From: Paraimprobicoccus trichonymphae
Lineage (GTDB): Bacteria > Bacillota > Clostridia > Oscillospirales > Acutalibacteraceae
NCBI GenBank assembly: GCA_036322875.1
Contig: AP027925.1
Location: 248,001 to 312,000 of the forward strand
DNA length: 64,000 nucleotides
Direction: 5' to 3'
The translations under genes were made by a program, and so were the position numbers. The notes below the pieces were generated by a model, which saw only the letters and a program-made list of their open reading frames with translations, searched no databases and was not told where the DNA came from. Positions 45,726-54,691 of this stretch are shown here, piece by piece. Position 1 is the stretch's first letter; each line of letters begins with the position of its first letter.

Positions 45726-46538
45726 TTATTTTCTAAATTTAGTAAAATATGATTCTAATTTTGCTACAGCTATATAAATTAAAGATGCTATAACTGCGAG
45801 TATGAATATTCCAGTCACAACCAGATCTAACTTAAAGACTTGGCCGCCGTATATTATTAAATAACCTATACCTTTTGTAGCCACTAAAAACTCTCCTGTA
45901 ATTACACCTATTAATGACATTCCAACGTTTATTTTTAAAGTTGAAATTATATTTGAAAAATTTGTAGGTAAAATTATTTTTTGTAAAATTTGAAATTTAC
46001 TTGCTCCGAAAGACCTCATTAATAGTAATTTATTTTCGTCTACATTTTTAAATCCTGACAGGATATTAATAACTGTTACTACGACTGAAATTAATAAAGA
46101 CATAGTAATTATCGCACCTGTTCCAGAACCCATCCAGACTATTATAATTGGTCCTAAAGCTACTTTCGGTAATGCATTTAGTATAATTAAATAAGGTTCG
46201 CTTATTTTTTCTACAGTGTCAAACCACCAGAGTATTATTGAAATTAAAACTCCTAATATAGTTCCAAATATAAACCCTATGGTTGTTTCGATTACTGTAA
46301 CTAGTATGTTACTCCAAAATTCACCGTTATTATTTAAATTTATTAGAGTTTTTAAAACCCTAGACGGTGAGCTTACTAAAAAAGAGTCTATAAATTTATA
46401 TCGTGCAGCTAATTCCCACAAAATTAAAAATATTAAAAATGCACTTATTCTCCAAAAAACTATTTTTAATTTATTTCTTCTTTGAGATTTTAAAAACATT
46501 AGATGTTCTTTTGAACAATAATTTTCTTTTTTATTCAT
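45726..46538 (-). CDS. ABC permease of an NMT1/SsuABC-type importer
   Basis: Membrane permease, 270 residues, about six membrane segments. The EAA loop region (LLMRSFGASKFQILQKIILP) and SLIGVITGEFLVATKGIGYL are diagnostic for the SsuC/TauC/NrtB/ThiX group. Third in the operon; its ATG lies inside an AAATGAATAA shared with the end of the ATPase gene. Substrates of such systems include sulfonates, nitrate and thiamine precursors; the choice here is open. Confidence 0.9.
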   Translation of the reverse strand: MNKKENYCSKEHLMFLKSQRRNKLKIVFWRISAFLIFLILWELAARYKFIDSFLVSSPSRVLKTLINLNNNGEFWSNILVTVIETTIGFIFGTILGVLISIILWWFDTVEKISEPYLIILNALPKVALGPIIIVWMGSGTGAIITMSLLISVVVTVINILSGFKNVDENKLLLMRSFGASKFQILQKIILPTNFSNIISTLKINVGMSLIGVITGEFLVATKGIGYLIIYGGQVFKLDLVVTGIFILAVIASLIYIAVAKLESYFTKFRK

Positions 46539-47298
46539 TTTCTGTTAGCTCCTTCCAAGTCATTTCAAAATATTCATTAAAACATTTGCATTTCCTTTTT
46601 TCACTCTGAGTAAGATTTTTTTCAGGATATTCTACGTTTATTATTTTTTTTACTTTGCTTGGCCTATTTGAAAAAACTACTACTCTATCAGATAAACTTA
46701 TCGCTTCAGAAATATCATGAGTTATTAATATTGCCGTCTTTTTTTCTTTTTTTATTATTTCACGTATTTCTTCAGAAATGCTCAATCTTGTCTGATAATC
46801 TAAAGCTGAAAAGGGTTCATCTAAAAGCAAAATTTCTGGTTTTATAGCTAAAGTTCTAATAAGTGCAACTTTTTGACGCATTCCACCAGATAGCTGATTA
46901 GGATGGTGATTTAAAAATTTACCCAAGCCATATATTTTAAGCAAATTTTTAGTGTATTCGCTAGTTTCTGAAGACAATGTTTTTTTTACTTCTAGGCCTA
47001 AGACTACATTTTGTTCTACAGTCCGCCAATCTAGTAAATAATCTTGTTGCAGCATATAAGCAACTAATGGATTTTGTGTTCTTCCGTTTATATATATTTT
47101 CCCATAAGACGGTTTAATTAGTCCGGAAATTAATGAAAAAACAGTACTTTTGCCACAACCGCTGGGACCAATTATAGTTAAAAATTCTCTTTCATATATA
47201 TCAAAACTTACATCATCTACTGCTAAAGTTTCTTTTTCAAGAGTATGAAATCTTTTTGAAATATTTTTTAATTCTACAATTTTTTTTCTTTTATTCAT
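46531..47298 (-). CDS. ABC ATPase of the NMT1/SsuABC-type importer
   Basis: 255 residues from ATG 47298, chosen because GAGGGATCC precedes it; a longer frame to 47337 adds residues unlike the family. Walker A GPSGCGKST, Q-loop LQQDYLLDWRTVEQN, signature LSGGMRQKVALIRTL, Walker B ILLLDEPFSALD and the H-loop LITHDISEA are intact. The start overlaps the binding-protein stop by eight bases (ATGAATAA), and the same arrangement recurs at its own stop, so all three genes are translationally coupled. Confidence 0.93.
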   Translation of the reverse strand: MNKRKKIVELKNISKRFHTLEKETLAVDDVSFDIYEREFLTIIGPSGCGKSTVFSLISGLIKPSYGKIYINGRTQNPLVAYMLQQDYLLDWRTVEQNVVLGLEVKKTLSSETSEYTKNLLKIYGLGKFLNHHPNQLSGGMRQKVALIRTLAIKPEILLLDEPFSALDYQTRLSISEEIREIIKKEKKTAILITHDISEAISLSDRVVVFSNRPSKVKKIINVEYPEKNLTQSEKRKCKCFNEYFEMTWKELTENE

Positions 47299-48304
47299 TT
47301 TTGGATCCCTCAAATTTTTGTACAGAATTTTTAGCAAACTCTGTATTTAAAATAGAACTCAAATCTAATTTATTGTCTAGTTCGCCTGAATTTATTAATA
47401 TATCTTGCAACAAATCAAAGGATTTTTTATTTAGAACAGGATTTTCTTTCCAAACTCCAACTTCTGAATAATTTTTAATAGATTTTAATAAAATTTCACG
47501 ATCGGAATCCGGAAAATAAGAACTGACTAATTCTAAAATTTCATCTGGTGAATGATTTTTTACGTAATTTTGACCTTTATAAATAGAATTTGTAAATTTT
47601 TGAATAGCATCTGGATTATTATTTAAATAATTTTTCGTGCAACAATAGCAAGTATAAGGAATTTCATCATTTTCTAAACCAATTGATTTCAAAATTTTGC
47701 CTTTGTTATTATATTCCAACATAGAAGCAGTAGGCTCAAATAAATTTACATAATCTCCAATTTCACTGGCAAAAGCCGAACCCATTAAATCAAATTGAAT
47801 ATTATTAATAATTTCAGCATCATTTATATTTTTATTTTTAAGAGTATATCTAAAAGTCATTTCAGGAAGGCCTCCTTTACGACCAGCTATTATTTTTTTA
47901 TTATTTAAATTTTCCCAAAAAAATGTGTCTTCGCGACCAATAATAAAACTTCCATCTCTTTTAGTCATTTGAGCAAATAAAATAGGATAATTTTCTAGAT
48001 CTTCCTTTGAAACATAGATACAAGTTTCGGGTCCTAACAATACAATATCTGATTGATTAGAAACCAAAGAAGTCATAGTTTTATCAGAACCACCACCAGC
48101 TGAAATTTCTAAATCTATTCCTTCTTCTTCAAAGTATCCTAATTTCATAGCTACGTATTGTGGACTATAAAAAACAGATCTAGTAACTTCATTTAATTTA
48201 ACCTTACATAATGATTTATTATTTCTTTTTGGATAAAAATAAAAAATTGCAAATAAACTTAACAATAAAAGCATCAAATACAAAAACAGTCTAAACTTTC
48301 TCAT
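47291..48304 (-). CDS. NMT1/THI5-like substrate-binding protein of an ABC importer
   Basis: 337 residues: N-terminal membrane or signal segment (about 7-24) without a lipobox Cys, then VFYSPQYVAMKLGYFEEEGI, the family signature, GGGSDKTMTSLV and GRKGGLPEMTFRY. First gene of the three-gene operon. Family members bind thiamine pyrimidine, aliphatic sulfonates or riboflavin-like compounds. A CYCC string near residue 220 is not the CCCFC of THI5 synthases. No riboswitch (TPP, FMN) was seen upstream, so the ligand stays open. Confidence 0.88.
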   Translation of the reverse strand: MRKFRLFLYLMLLLLSLFAIFYFYPKRNNKSLCKVKLNEVTRSVFYSPQYVAMKLGYFEEEGIDLEISAGGGSDKTMTSLVSNQSDIVLLGPETCIYVSKEDLENYPILFAQMTKRDGSFIIGREDTFFWENLNNKKIIAGRKGGLPEMTFRYTLKNKNINDAEIINNIQFDLMGSAFASEIGDYVNLFEPTASMLEYNNKGKILKSIGLENDEIPYTCYCCTKNYLNNNPDAIQKFTNSIYKGQNYVKNHSPDEILELVSSYFPDSDREILLKSIKNYSEVGVWKENPVLNKKSFDLLQDILINSGELDNKLDLSSILNTEFAKNSVQKFEGSKNE

Positions 48305-48455
48305 TCTTTCACCTTGCTACAGTCTATTCATGAAAAACCAGGAAAGTTCATAAAACTTAAATAAATAATTTTCTATTGACCTTTTAGAAAAATTGTCATA
48401 GAATCACAGTCATGATTTATTTTACATACATTAATTTAAAGAGTAGATTCAAAAA

Positions 48456-49017
48456 ATGAAAAAAAAATTTACGTTTAAAAAGCATTTTAGTACAAACTAT
48501 TTTAATCGTATCTAACTTTGGTATACAAGCAACTAAAGATAATATTAAGAATAAAAACGTGATTTCCATTGTGCAAATATCTTCTGGATGGACGATTTTA
48601 CTTGGTGGAGGTATAATGTTTGGTGGTGTGTTGGATTATGATAAGTGTGGTACTGGTGTAGATAAAGTCTTTCCTCGCTTTATACTTGCTGGTATTCCAA
48701 CATTAGTGAGTTTGCCACCAATTATAAACAATATTCACAATTTATTGTCTAAAAGCGGTTCCAGTATAGACTCTTTTATAATGTCAAATTTAATAACTGG
48801 TGCAGGAGTATCTTTTAACGCAGCGGCTTGGCTTAGCTCCTATGGTAAAATAATTAAAATAAAAAAAGATCTAATAGCTGATGAACCATTTTTTAACGTA
48901 GCTACTGGTGTAACAATTACGGGAGGAATATCGGCGCTCATTAATGGTTTTTATACTTTATCCACTAATAACTGGGATAAAATTTCAGTAAAACAACGTT
49001 TTAATGAAAAAAATTAA
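48456..49017 (+). CDS. exported glycine-rich membrane protein, frame broken at a poly-A tract
   Basis: The main frame runs to 49017; it can start at GTG 48559 but is open further up and there reads RLKSILVQTILIVSNFGIQA, a signal peptide. The ATG that belongs to it (48456) is followed by nine A and lies one base out of frame. Eight A would give an uninterrupted protein of about 186 residues starting MKKNLRLKS. The mature part has three or four hydrophobic, Gly-rich stretches (SGWTILLGGGIMFGGVL). Function unknown. Confidence 0.55.
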
Positions 49018-49090
49018 TTTTTATACTGATATTTTTTGAATAATAGCGCATATGAAAACTAAGGTTATATTGAGTAATTTAGCTTTTTAT

Positions 49091-49124
49091 TTGACACTCT
49101 GTTTGGCTAAAATCAGAGTGTCAA
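49091..49124. repeat. perfect 11-base inverted repeat
   Basis: TTGACACTCTG (49091-49101) and CAGAGTGTCAA (49114-49124) flank TTTGGCTAAAAT. The left arm plus loop recurs at 14090-14110 with two changes, beside dispersed repeat copy A. Could be an operator or an element end. Confidence 0.55.
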
Positions 49125-49195
49125 CAAGTTCGGAGTAAAACATTAGGTTTTAGCCTGCTGTATATGTCTGTAATTTCCAAAATATAAAATAATTC

Positions 49196-49224
49196 TTGAC
49201 AAATATCAGTAGTTGTAATATAGT
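49196..49224 (+). promoter_or_regulatory. sigma-A promoter upstream of the azlD-dnaG-rpoD genes
   Basis: TTGACA (49196-49201), 17 bases, TATAGT (49219-49224), preceded by CCAAAATATAAAATAAT, which resembles the sequence before the -35 box in repeat copies C and E. It may be a diverged repeat copy, and it is the best promoter seen for the dnaG-rpoD operon. Confidence 0.6.
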
Positions 49225-49604
49225 AAAAAACAAGTATTTTTTAAATTTTTAGAGTTTTGGTATAGTTTGCTCAATACTAAAGCACAAAAAGCAGAAATAC
49301 CAGTTTCTTTAGTTGAGCCCATGAACATTGAAGGGGGAGTGTTGGAGACGAAAAAAATAAAAGTTTTTAATTATCTGGAACGTATTTTAATATGGTTAAA
49401 TTTTCAAGATACTTACTGCGATTTCCCTTATAGAGGTAAAGGAGTGACTGAATGGATTTGATGTTTCTAGTTGTGAGAGAGTCAAGGTTTAGTTTTTGTT
49501 GTCTTTGATAATTTTAATGTTAGGTGTAACAGTATTAGCCTTGAAATTAATATTTTTTCCATTAGAAATTGAATCAGAAAATAAAAAAAGGAGTACACAA
49601 TGAA

Positions 49605-49901
49605 ATGCGAAGTGAAGCTTTATTATTACTAAAAGCGACGATTTTAATGAGTATGATGGCATATGTTATAAAAATGTTGCCACTGTTAATTTGTAGTAAA
49701 AAATTACAAATTAAATTAATAAAATCTTTTTCGACTTACATAACTTACGTAATTTTTATTTGTATAACAAATTTTAAAGTTTTTTTTTCAACTTTAAGCG
49801 TAGAATTTGCTGCTTTAGGTATTATAATATCTTATGTTTTAGCATATTTTAAGCAGAGTTTGTTAACTATCTTCAGTAACTTCAGTTTATTAATAAAATG
49901 A
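49605..49901 (+). CDS. AzlD-family membrane protein
   Basis: 98 residues from ATG 49605, preceded by AGGAG (49590-49594). Three to four membrane segments; MAYVIKMLPLLICSKKLQIK and FAALGIIISYVLAYFKQSLL match the small AzlD subunit of branched-chain amino acid exporters. The large subunit AzlC is absent or reduced to a tail upstream, so function is doubtful. It overlaps dnaG by four bases. Confidence 0.6.
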   Translation: MRSEALLLLKATILMSMMAYVIKMLPLLICSKKLQIKLIKSFSTYITYVIFICITNFKVFFSTLSVEFAALGIIISYVLAYFKQSLLTIFSNFSLLIK

Positions 49902-51595
49902 GTTTTCCAGAAGAGTTTATTAAAGAATTAAAATATAAAAATAATATAGCCGATGTAGTTTCTGGTTTTGTGGACTTAAGACAAAGCGGTAAATATTTGA
50001 TTGGTATTTGTCCCTTTCATATTGAAAAAACAGCTTCATTTTTTGTCTATCCAAATAACGATTCTTTTTATTGTTTTGGATGTAGCACTGGTGGAGACGT
50101 GATTGCTTTTATAAAATTAATAGAAAAACTAGATTATGTTGAGTCAGTTAAGTTTTTAGCTCAAAAATCAAATTTAAGTGTGCCAGAAAATGAATTTTCA
50201 AATGAAATATATAAAAATAAATGTATAATATATGAAATAAATAGGGAAAGTGCGAAATTTTTTCATGAAAAATTGAAAAAATCTAGAGTTGCTTTGGAAT
50301 ATTTAAAAAATAGAAACCTAAATGTTAATATTATTAAAAAGTTTGGTATTGGATATTCCCCGAACTCTAAATTCGAATTATTAAATCATTTAAAACATAA
50401 AGATTATTTAGAAAAAGATATAATTTTGGCTAATTTAGCAAAAAAAACTAATAGTGGTGAAATTGTGGACAGATTTAATAATAGAATTATGTTTCCTATA
50501 ATTGATTTGAAAAGTAGTATAATAGGTTTCGGTGGTAGGAGATTAGATAACAATAAAAATTACGCTAAATATTTAAATACTTCTGATACTTTAGTTTTTA
50601 AAAAAAGTGGAAATTTGTTTGCTTTTAATTTTGCAAGAAAATCTGAAAAAGACTTTTTTATTCTAACTGAAGGATATATGGATGTTATAAGTTTGTTTCA
50701 AGCTGGTTTTGAAAATTCTGTAGCTACTTTAGGGACAAGTCTAACGCAAGAACAAACAAAATTAATTTCTAGAAATACAGATAAAGTAACTTTATGTTAC
50801 GATTCTGATTCAGCTGGTAAAAGTGCGACTCTTAGAGCAATAGATTTGTTAAAATCATCAGGAATTCAAGTAAAAATTTTACCTCTTGTAAATTCAAAAG
50901 ATCCAGATGAATTTATAAAAACATTTGGAGTTTTAAGATTTAAAAATTTAATAGGAAATTCAATTCCAGACATAGATTATAAATTATCTAATTTAAAATT
51001 AAATTTTAATTTACAAAAGCCAGAAGATAAAATAAAATATACTTTAGAGGCTTGTAAGATTTTGTCTAGCATTAAAAATGCTATAGAATTAGATTTGTAT
51101 TCTAGCAGATTAAGCGAAGAAGTGAATATCGAAAAATCTTCTATAAAGATCCAAATTGATAAAAATAAAAAAAGTTACATAAAAAATATCGAATTAAAAA
51201 GATCAGAAAATAATTTAATTAAATTAAAAAAACCGAAATTAGAAGAAACTGTTTTAAATTTTATTGTGAAAAATAATATTTTTATAGATCTTCCAGAAGA
51301 TATTTTTAAAAGTGATTTTAATAAAAAATTATATAAAGCATTAAAAGATTTGATACTAGAAAATAGAGATTTAACTCTAGATAACATTTTATCAAAGAAA
51401 TTTTCATCTGATGATATAAGTAAAATTACTAATATAATTTGTAATTTTGAAGATAATAATAATATTGAGATTATAAAAGAATATGTAATTAAATTAGAAC
51501 AAGAAAATGAAAGGGAAAAAATTAAAAATAATAAGAATGTCACAAAAATAGAGTTAAAAAGATATATAGAAAAATTGAAAAAACTGAAAAAATAA
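49898..51595 (+). CDS. dnaG: DNA primase
   Basis: Makes RNA primers at the fork. 565 residues: a CHC2 zinc finger with Cys38, His41, Cys59, Cys62 (GICPFHIEKTASFF, YCFGCSTGG), a Toprim domain with LTEGYMDVISLFQAG and LCYDSDSAGKSA, and a C-terminal helicase-binding part that is Lys-rich and poorly conserved. The frame is intact through many A runs. ATG 49898 overlaps the azlD-like stop. rpoD follows 16 bases on: the usual dnaG-rpoD operon. Confidence 0.97.
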   Translation: MSFPEEFIKELKYKNNIADVVSGFVDLRQSGKYLIGICPFHIEKTASFFVYPNNDSFYCFGCSTGGDVIAFIKLIEKLDYVESVKFLAQKSNLSVPENEFSNEIYKNKCIIYEINRESAKFFHEKLKKSRVALEYLKNRNLNVNIIKKFGIGYSPNSKFELLNHLKHKDYLEKDIILANLAKKTNSGEIVDRFNNRIMFPIIDLKSSIIGFGGRRLDNNKNYAKYLNTSDTLVFKKSGNLFAFNFARKSEKDFFILTEGYMDVISLFQAGFENSVATLGTSLTQEQTKLISRNTDKVTLCYDSDSAGKSATLRAIDLLKSSGIQVKILPLVNSKDPDEFIKTFGVLRFKNLIGNSIPDIDYKLSNLKLNFNLQKPEDKIKYTLEACKILSSIKNAIELDLYSSRLSEEVNIEKSSIKIQIDKNKKSYIKNIELKRSENNLIKLKKPKLEETVLNFIVKNNIFIDLPEDIFKSDFNKKLYKALKDLILENRDLTLDNILSKKFSSDDISKITNIICNFEDNNNIEIIKEYVIKLEQENEREKIKNNKNVTKIELKRYIEKLKKLKK

Positions 51596-51611
51596 AAACA
51601 AGGACGGAAAA

Positions 51612-52703
51612 ATGGATATTTCTCAGGAAAAAATAATTTCAAAAATAGTAGATATCGGCAAGGCTGGAGGTAAAATTACTACAGACGATATATTAGATGC
51701 CATGGGTGAAACAGATTTTGAGCCAGAACAAATTGAGGTTTTATATGATTTAATAGAATCTTTAGGAATTGAAATAACAGAATCTAATCCAGAAGATATG
51801 ATCAATGAAATAAATGATGTTTTATTAGATCAAAAGCAAGAAATTAGTACAAAAAAAATTTTTGGAAATATTGTTCTCACAGATGATCCTGTTAGATCTT
51901 ATTTAAAAGAAATAGGTGGAATAACTTTATTAAAACCTCAAGAAGAATTGGAATTAGCTAAAAGAGTTTCAGAAGGTGATGACTGGGCCAAAAAAAGATT
52001 ATCTGAGTGTAATTTAAGGCTAGTAGTAAGTATAGCAAAAAGATATTTAGGTCGAGGGCTACAATTTTTAGACTTGATTCAAGAAGGTAACTTGGGCTTA
52101 ATGAAATCAGTCGAAAAATTTGATTATACAAAAGGATTTAAATTTTCAACTTATGCTACATGGTGGATAAGACAAGCTATCACTAGAGCAATCTCCGATC
52201 AAGCTAGAACTATAAGAATACCTGTTCATATGGTAGAGACTATAAATAAAGTTAAAAGAGTAGCAACTCAATTAATGCATCACACGGGAAAAGAACCATC
52301 TCCTGAAGACATAGCAAAAGAGTTAAATTTAACAGTCGCTAAAGTAAAAGATGTTTTAATGGCTGCACATGATCCTATTTCTCTTGAATCTCCTATTGGT
52401 GAAGAAGAAGACAGCTGTAGAGGTAATTTTATACCAGATGAAAAAGTTCAAAAACCAATTGATAAAGCGTCGCAAGCTCTGCTTAAAGAACATATTATAC
52501 AAGTTTTAGACACTTTAGCTCCTAGAGAAAGAAAAGTTTTGATTATGAGATTTGGAATAAACAACGGTAGAACAAGTACTCTAGAAGAAGTAGGTCAGGC
52601 TTTTAATGTCACCAGAGAAAGGATAAGACAAATAGAAGCAAAAGCTTTAAGGAAACTAAAACATCCAAGCAGAAGCAGAAGACTTAGAGAATATTTAGAA
52701 TAA
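51612..52703 (+). CDS. rpoD: housekeeping RNA polymerase sigma factor (sigma-A)
   Basis: 363 residues with region 1.1 start, region 1.2 DDPVRSYLKEIGGITLL, region 2 RLVVSIAKRYLGRGLQFLDL and FSTYATWWIRQAITRAI, region 3 and region 4 with GRTSTLEEVGQAFNVTRERI ending SRRLREYLE. Short, as in Firmicutes sigma-A. ACAAGGACGG precedes the ATG. The TTGACA-17-TATAAT-like promoters seen in the window are its expected targets. Confidence 0.98.
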   Translation: MDISQEKIISKIVDIGKAGGKITTDDILDAMGETDFEPEQIEVLYDLIESLGIEITESNPEDMINEINDVLLDQKQEISTKKIFGNIVLTDDPVRSYLKEIGGITLLKPQEELELAKRVSEGDDWAKKRLSECNLRLVVSIAKRYLGRGLQFLDLIQEGNLGLMKSVEKFDYTKGFKFSTYATWWIRQAITRAISDQARTIRIPVHMVETINKVKRVATQLMHHTGKEPSPEDIAKELNLTVAKVKDVLMAAHDPISLESPIGEEEDSCRGNFIPDEKVQKPIDKASQALLKEHIIQVLDTLAPRERKVLIMRFGINNGRTSTLEEVGQAFNVTRERIRQIEAKALRKLKHPSRSRRLREYLE

Positions 52704-52849
52704 ACTATCATAAATTAATTATTAAGTAATTTTTGTAAAAAAGTTTTTTATATTTTAATTTTAAGATATTTAAAAATTTGTGATATATTAAATACATGAG
52801 AAAAAATTTAAAATATTCATTACGTATCATTTTTCGCGGAAGTGAAATT

Positions 52850-53115
52850 TGAGCTCTCACAGATAAAATTATTGGTACTAACTTAGGAAAAAGTATTATC
52901 TAAATGTAGAAAAATGAGCAGACAAAAACATTTTCATCATGATCTCAGTAATTTTCTTATAAAAAATTGACACTATTGCTGTTGAAGATTTGGCGGTAAG
53001 CAATACTATAAAAAGTCATAAATTTACAAAATCCATATCTTGTGACCGGTTAATTAACTTACATGGAAAAACGTTACGAAAAAAGTTAATAACTGTTTAT
53101 ATAGCGCCCTCACAT
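52850..53115 (+). pseudogene. TnpB middle-part relic
   Basis: Forward frames read KMSRQKHFHHDLSNFLI, a stop, then DTIAVEDLAVSNTIKSHKFT and KSISCDR. These match the TnpB stretch with the catalytic Glu (V.EDL...K.HKLAKSIS). No other part of the gene remains. Confidence 0.6.
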
Positions 53116-53151
53116 GAAAATGATTAATAACATTGTTATGATCTAGTAAAG

Positions 53152-53977
53152 ATGGCATATAGTAAAGATTTTAGAGAACGAGTTCTCAAATACATCGCAA
53201 AAGGGCAAGAGCACAAACAAGCATGCGCAATTTTTGAAGTAGAAATGGCGACAATAACGAGGTGAAAAAATTAAAATCAGAAACAGGATTGCTTGACAAT
53301 AAAAAACTCAACCGTCAACTGATTCTAAAAAATTAATTTCCTACATAAACGAAAACCCGTCCGCATACTTGAAAGACATTGCAGAAAGCGTTGGCAGCAC
53401 AACTTCGGGAGTTTCTGCAGCGCTAGTGCGTTTAAAAATACGTTTAAAAACAAGTAGTTACGTATTCAGAGCGTGACAAAAAATTGGCATAAATTCTCGA
53501 AAACACGCCAATTATTTATATTGATGAAGTCGGCATATATGTTTCGCGAACATGCGTGGAGTATAAAAGGCACAAAAATACTTGGATTTCGTTCCAGGAG
53601 ACGTTTTAAACGCATAAGCGTCGTTGTTGGACAAATAAAAAATGTTCCGAAGCTCGAAAATAAAATAATTGCGCCATTTGTCTACAATTGGAACACAAAT
53701 TTCGAATAGTTTAAAATTTGGTTCGAATGGCATTTGTGTATGAAAATTTAGCCAAAAAGTGTTTTTGTTATGGATAATGCTTCATTTCATGAAAAAAAGG
53801 CTTTAGAACGCGATTGCAAAATTTTATCATTGTCGCATTTCATGGTTTTCACCATATTCTCCGGTTAAAAATCCAATCGAACACAAAGGTGCTAACCTTA
53901 AAAAATGGTTAAGGAGAAATCGTAAATTTTTCAATTCTGTTCTTGACGTGATAACTAATCATTTTAAATTGCGATGA
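53152..53977 (+). pseudogene. IS630-family transposase relic
   Basis: ATG 53152 begins MAYSKDFRERVLKYIAKGQE, the IS630 start, with the HTH (KQACAIFEV). Further pieces: LISYINENPSAYLKDIAESV, the DDE region QLFILMKSAYMFREHAW, FVMDNASFHEK and PIEHKGANLKKWLRR, to a TGA at 53977. Three or more frame changes and lost residues make it dead. No clear terminal repeats. Confidence 0.8.
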
Positions 53978-54114
53978 TTATAAGTACTTTCCGCCGTTGC
54001 AAATTTGTTTAGATTTTGGAACGAAAGATGGGAAATAAATCATTTAAACATAAATAAGGCGTAAGATGTTCTGACTTAGAATCCAATTTTGGCATAAATA
54101 TCAAGCCATTGATT

Positions 54115-54639
54115 TTAGTCGTAACTAGTCAATATAGTTATAATTTCTATATTTTTTTCAGGTATGGAAATTTTTTCTATATTTTTATTATCAAGTGTTA
54201 CTTCAAAATTTCCAAAATCTGATTTTAAAATCATAATGGTCTTATTGTTTATTTTGGAGCTATTAATTAAAAAATCTTTAGGATTTCTTAAAATATTAAA
54301 AATTTGAAATATACAGTTGACAAAAGATAATTTATCTAAATTTTTATTTTCCATTTCATAATCCAGCTTATCTTTTGAAATTTTTATTTTGTTGTCTTCA
54401 AAAGTGAAAATAAGATTTTTTAAATTTTTAGGTTCTAAAAATTTTATAAAGCTTATAATGTCGATATTAGTTTCGAGTTTATATTTGTTTTTTCCCTGAA
54501 TCACTGTCAAATTTTTCATATCTTCTTGATTAAAGTTTGGAATATCAAAATCAGATCTATTTTTATTAATGAAGAAAAATATTAAAAAAATAGATAAAAT
54601 AATTAAAAGTATGAATAGATAAACATATATTTTTTTCAT
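54115..54639 (-). CDS. membrane-anchored protein of unknown function
   Basis: 174 residues: MKKIYVY and a strong hydrophobic helix (about 7-25), then a hydrophilic Asn/Lys/Ile-rich outer part with no Cys cluster or known motif. The composition suits a small extracytoplasmic domain. It lies 52 bases after the ZnuB-type permease on the same strand, with a long poly-A between, and may be its partner. The ATG has no strong ribosome site. No family recognised. Confidence 0.55.
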   Translation of the reverse strand: MKKIYVYLFILLIILSIFLIFFFINKNRSDFDIPNFNQEDMKNLTVIQGKNKYKLETNIDIISFIKFLEPKNLKNLIFTFEDNKIKISKDKLDYEMENKNLDKLSFVNCIFQIFNILRNPKDFLINSSKINNKTIMILKSDFGNFEVTLDNKNIEKISIPEKNIEIITILTSYD

Positions 54640-54691
54640 TTTAAAAATTTTATGAAAAAAAAAAAAAAGATATTACAAAAAATGTTAATAA

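Larger units (their letters stand above)
49018..49604. other. gene-poor stretch with inverted repeat, promoter and gene traces
   Basis: Contains the inverted repeat at 49091-49124, a promoter at 49196-49224 and an open frame 49267-49461 (64 codons from a TTG, no family, low credibility). The frame ending at 49603 reads LIILMLGVTVLALKLIFF, a membrane segment that could be the tail of an azlC partner of the next gene. Confidence 0.35.

Noticed and set aside
47618..47660. CYCC string in the substrate-binding protein as a sign of THI5 synthase activity
   Set aside because: THI5 needs CCCFC and an active-site His; here the string replaces a variable segment in a normal binding protein.
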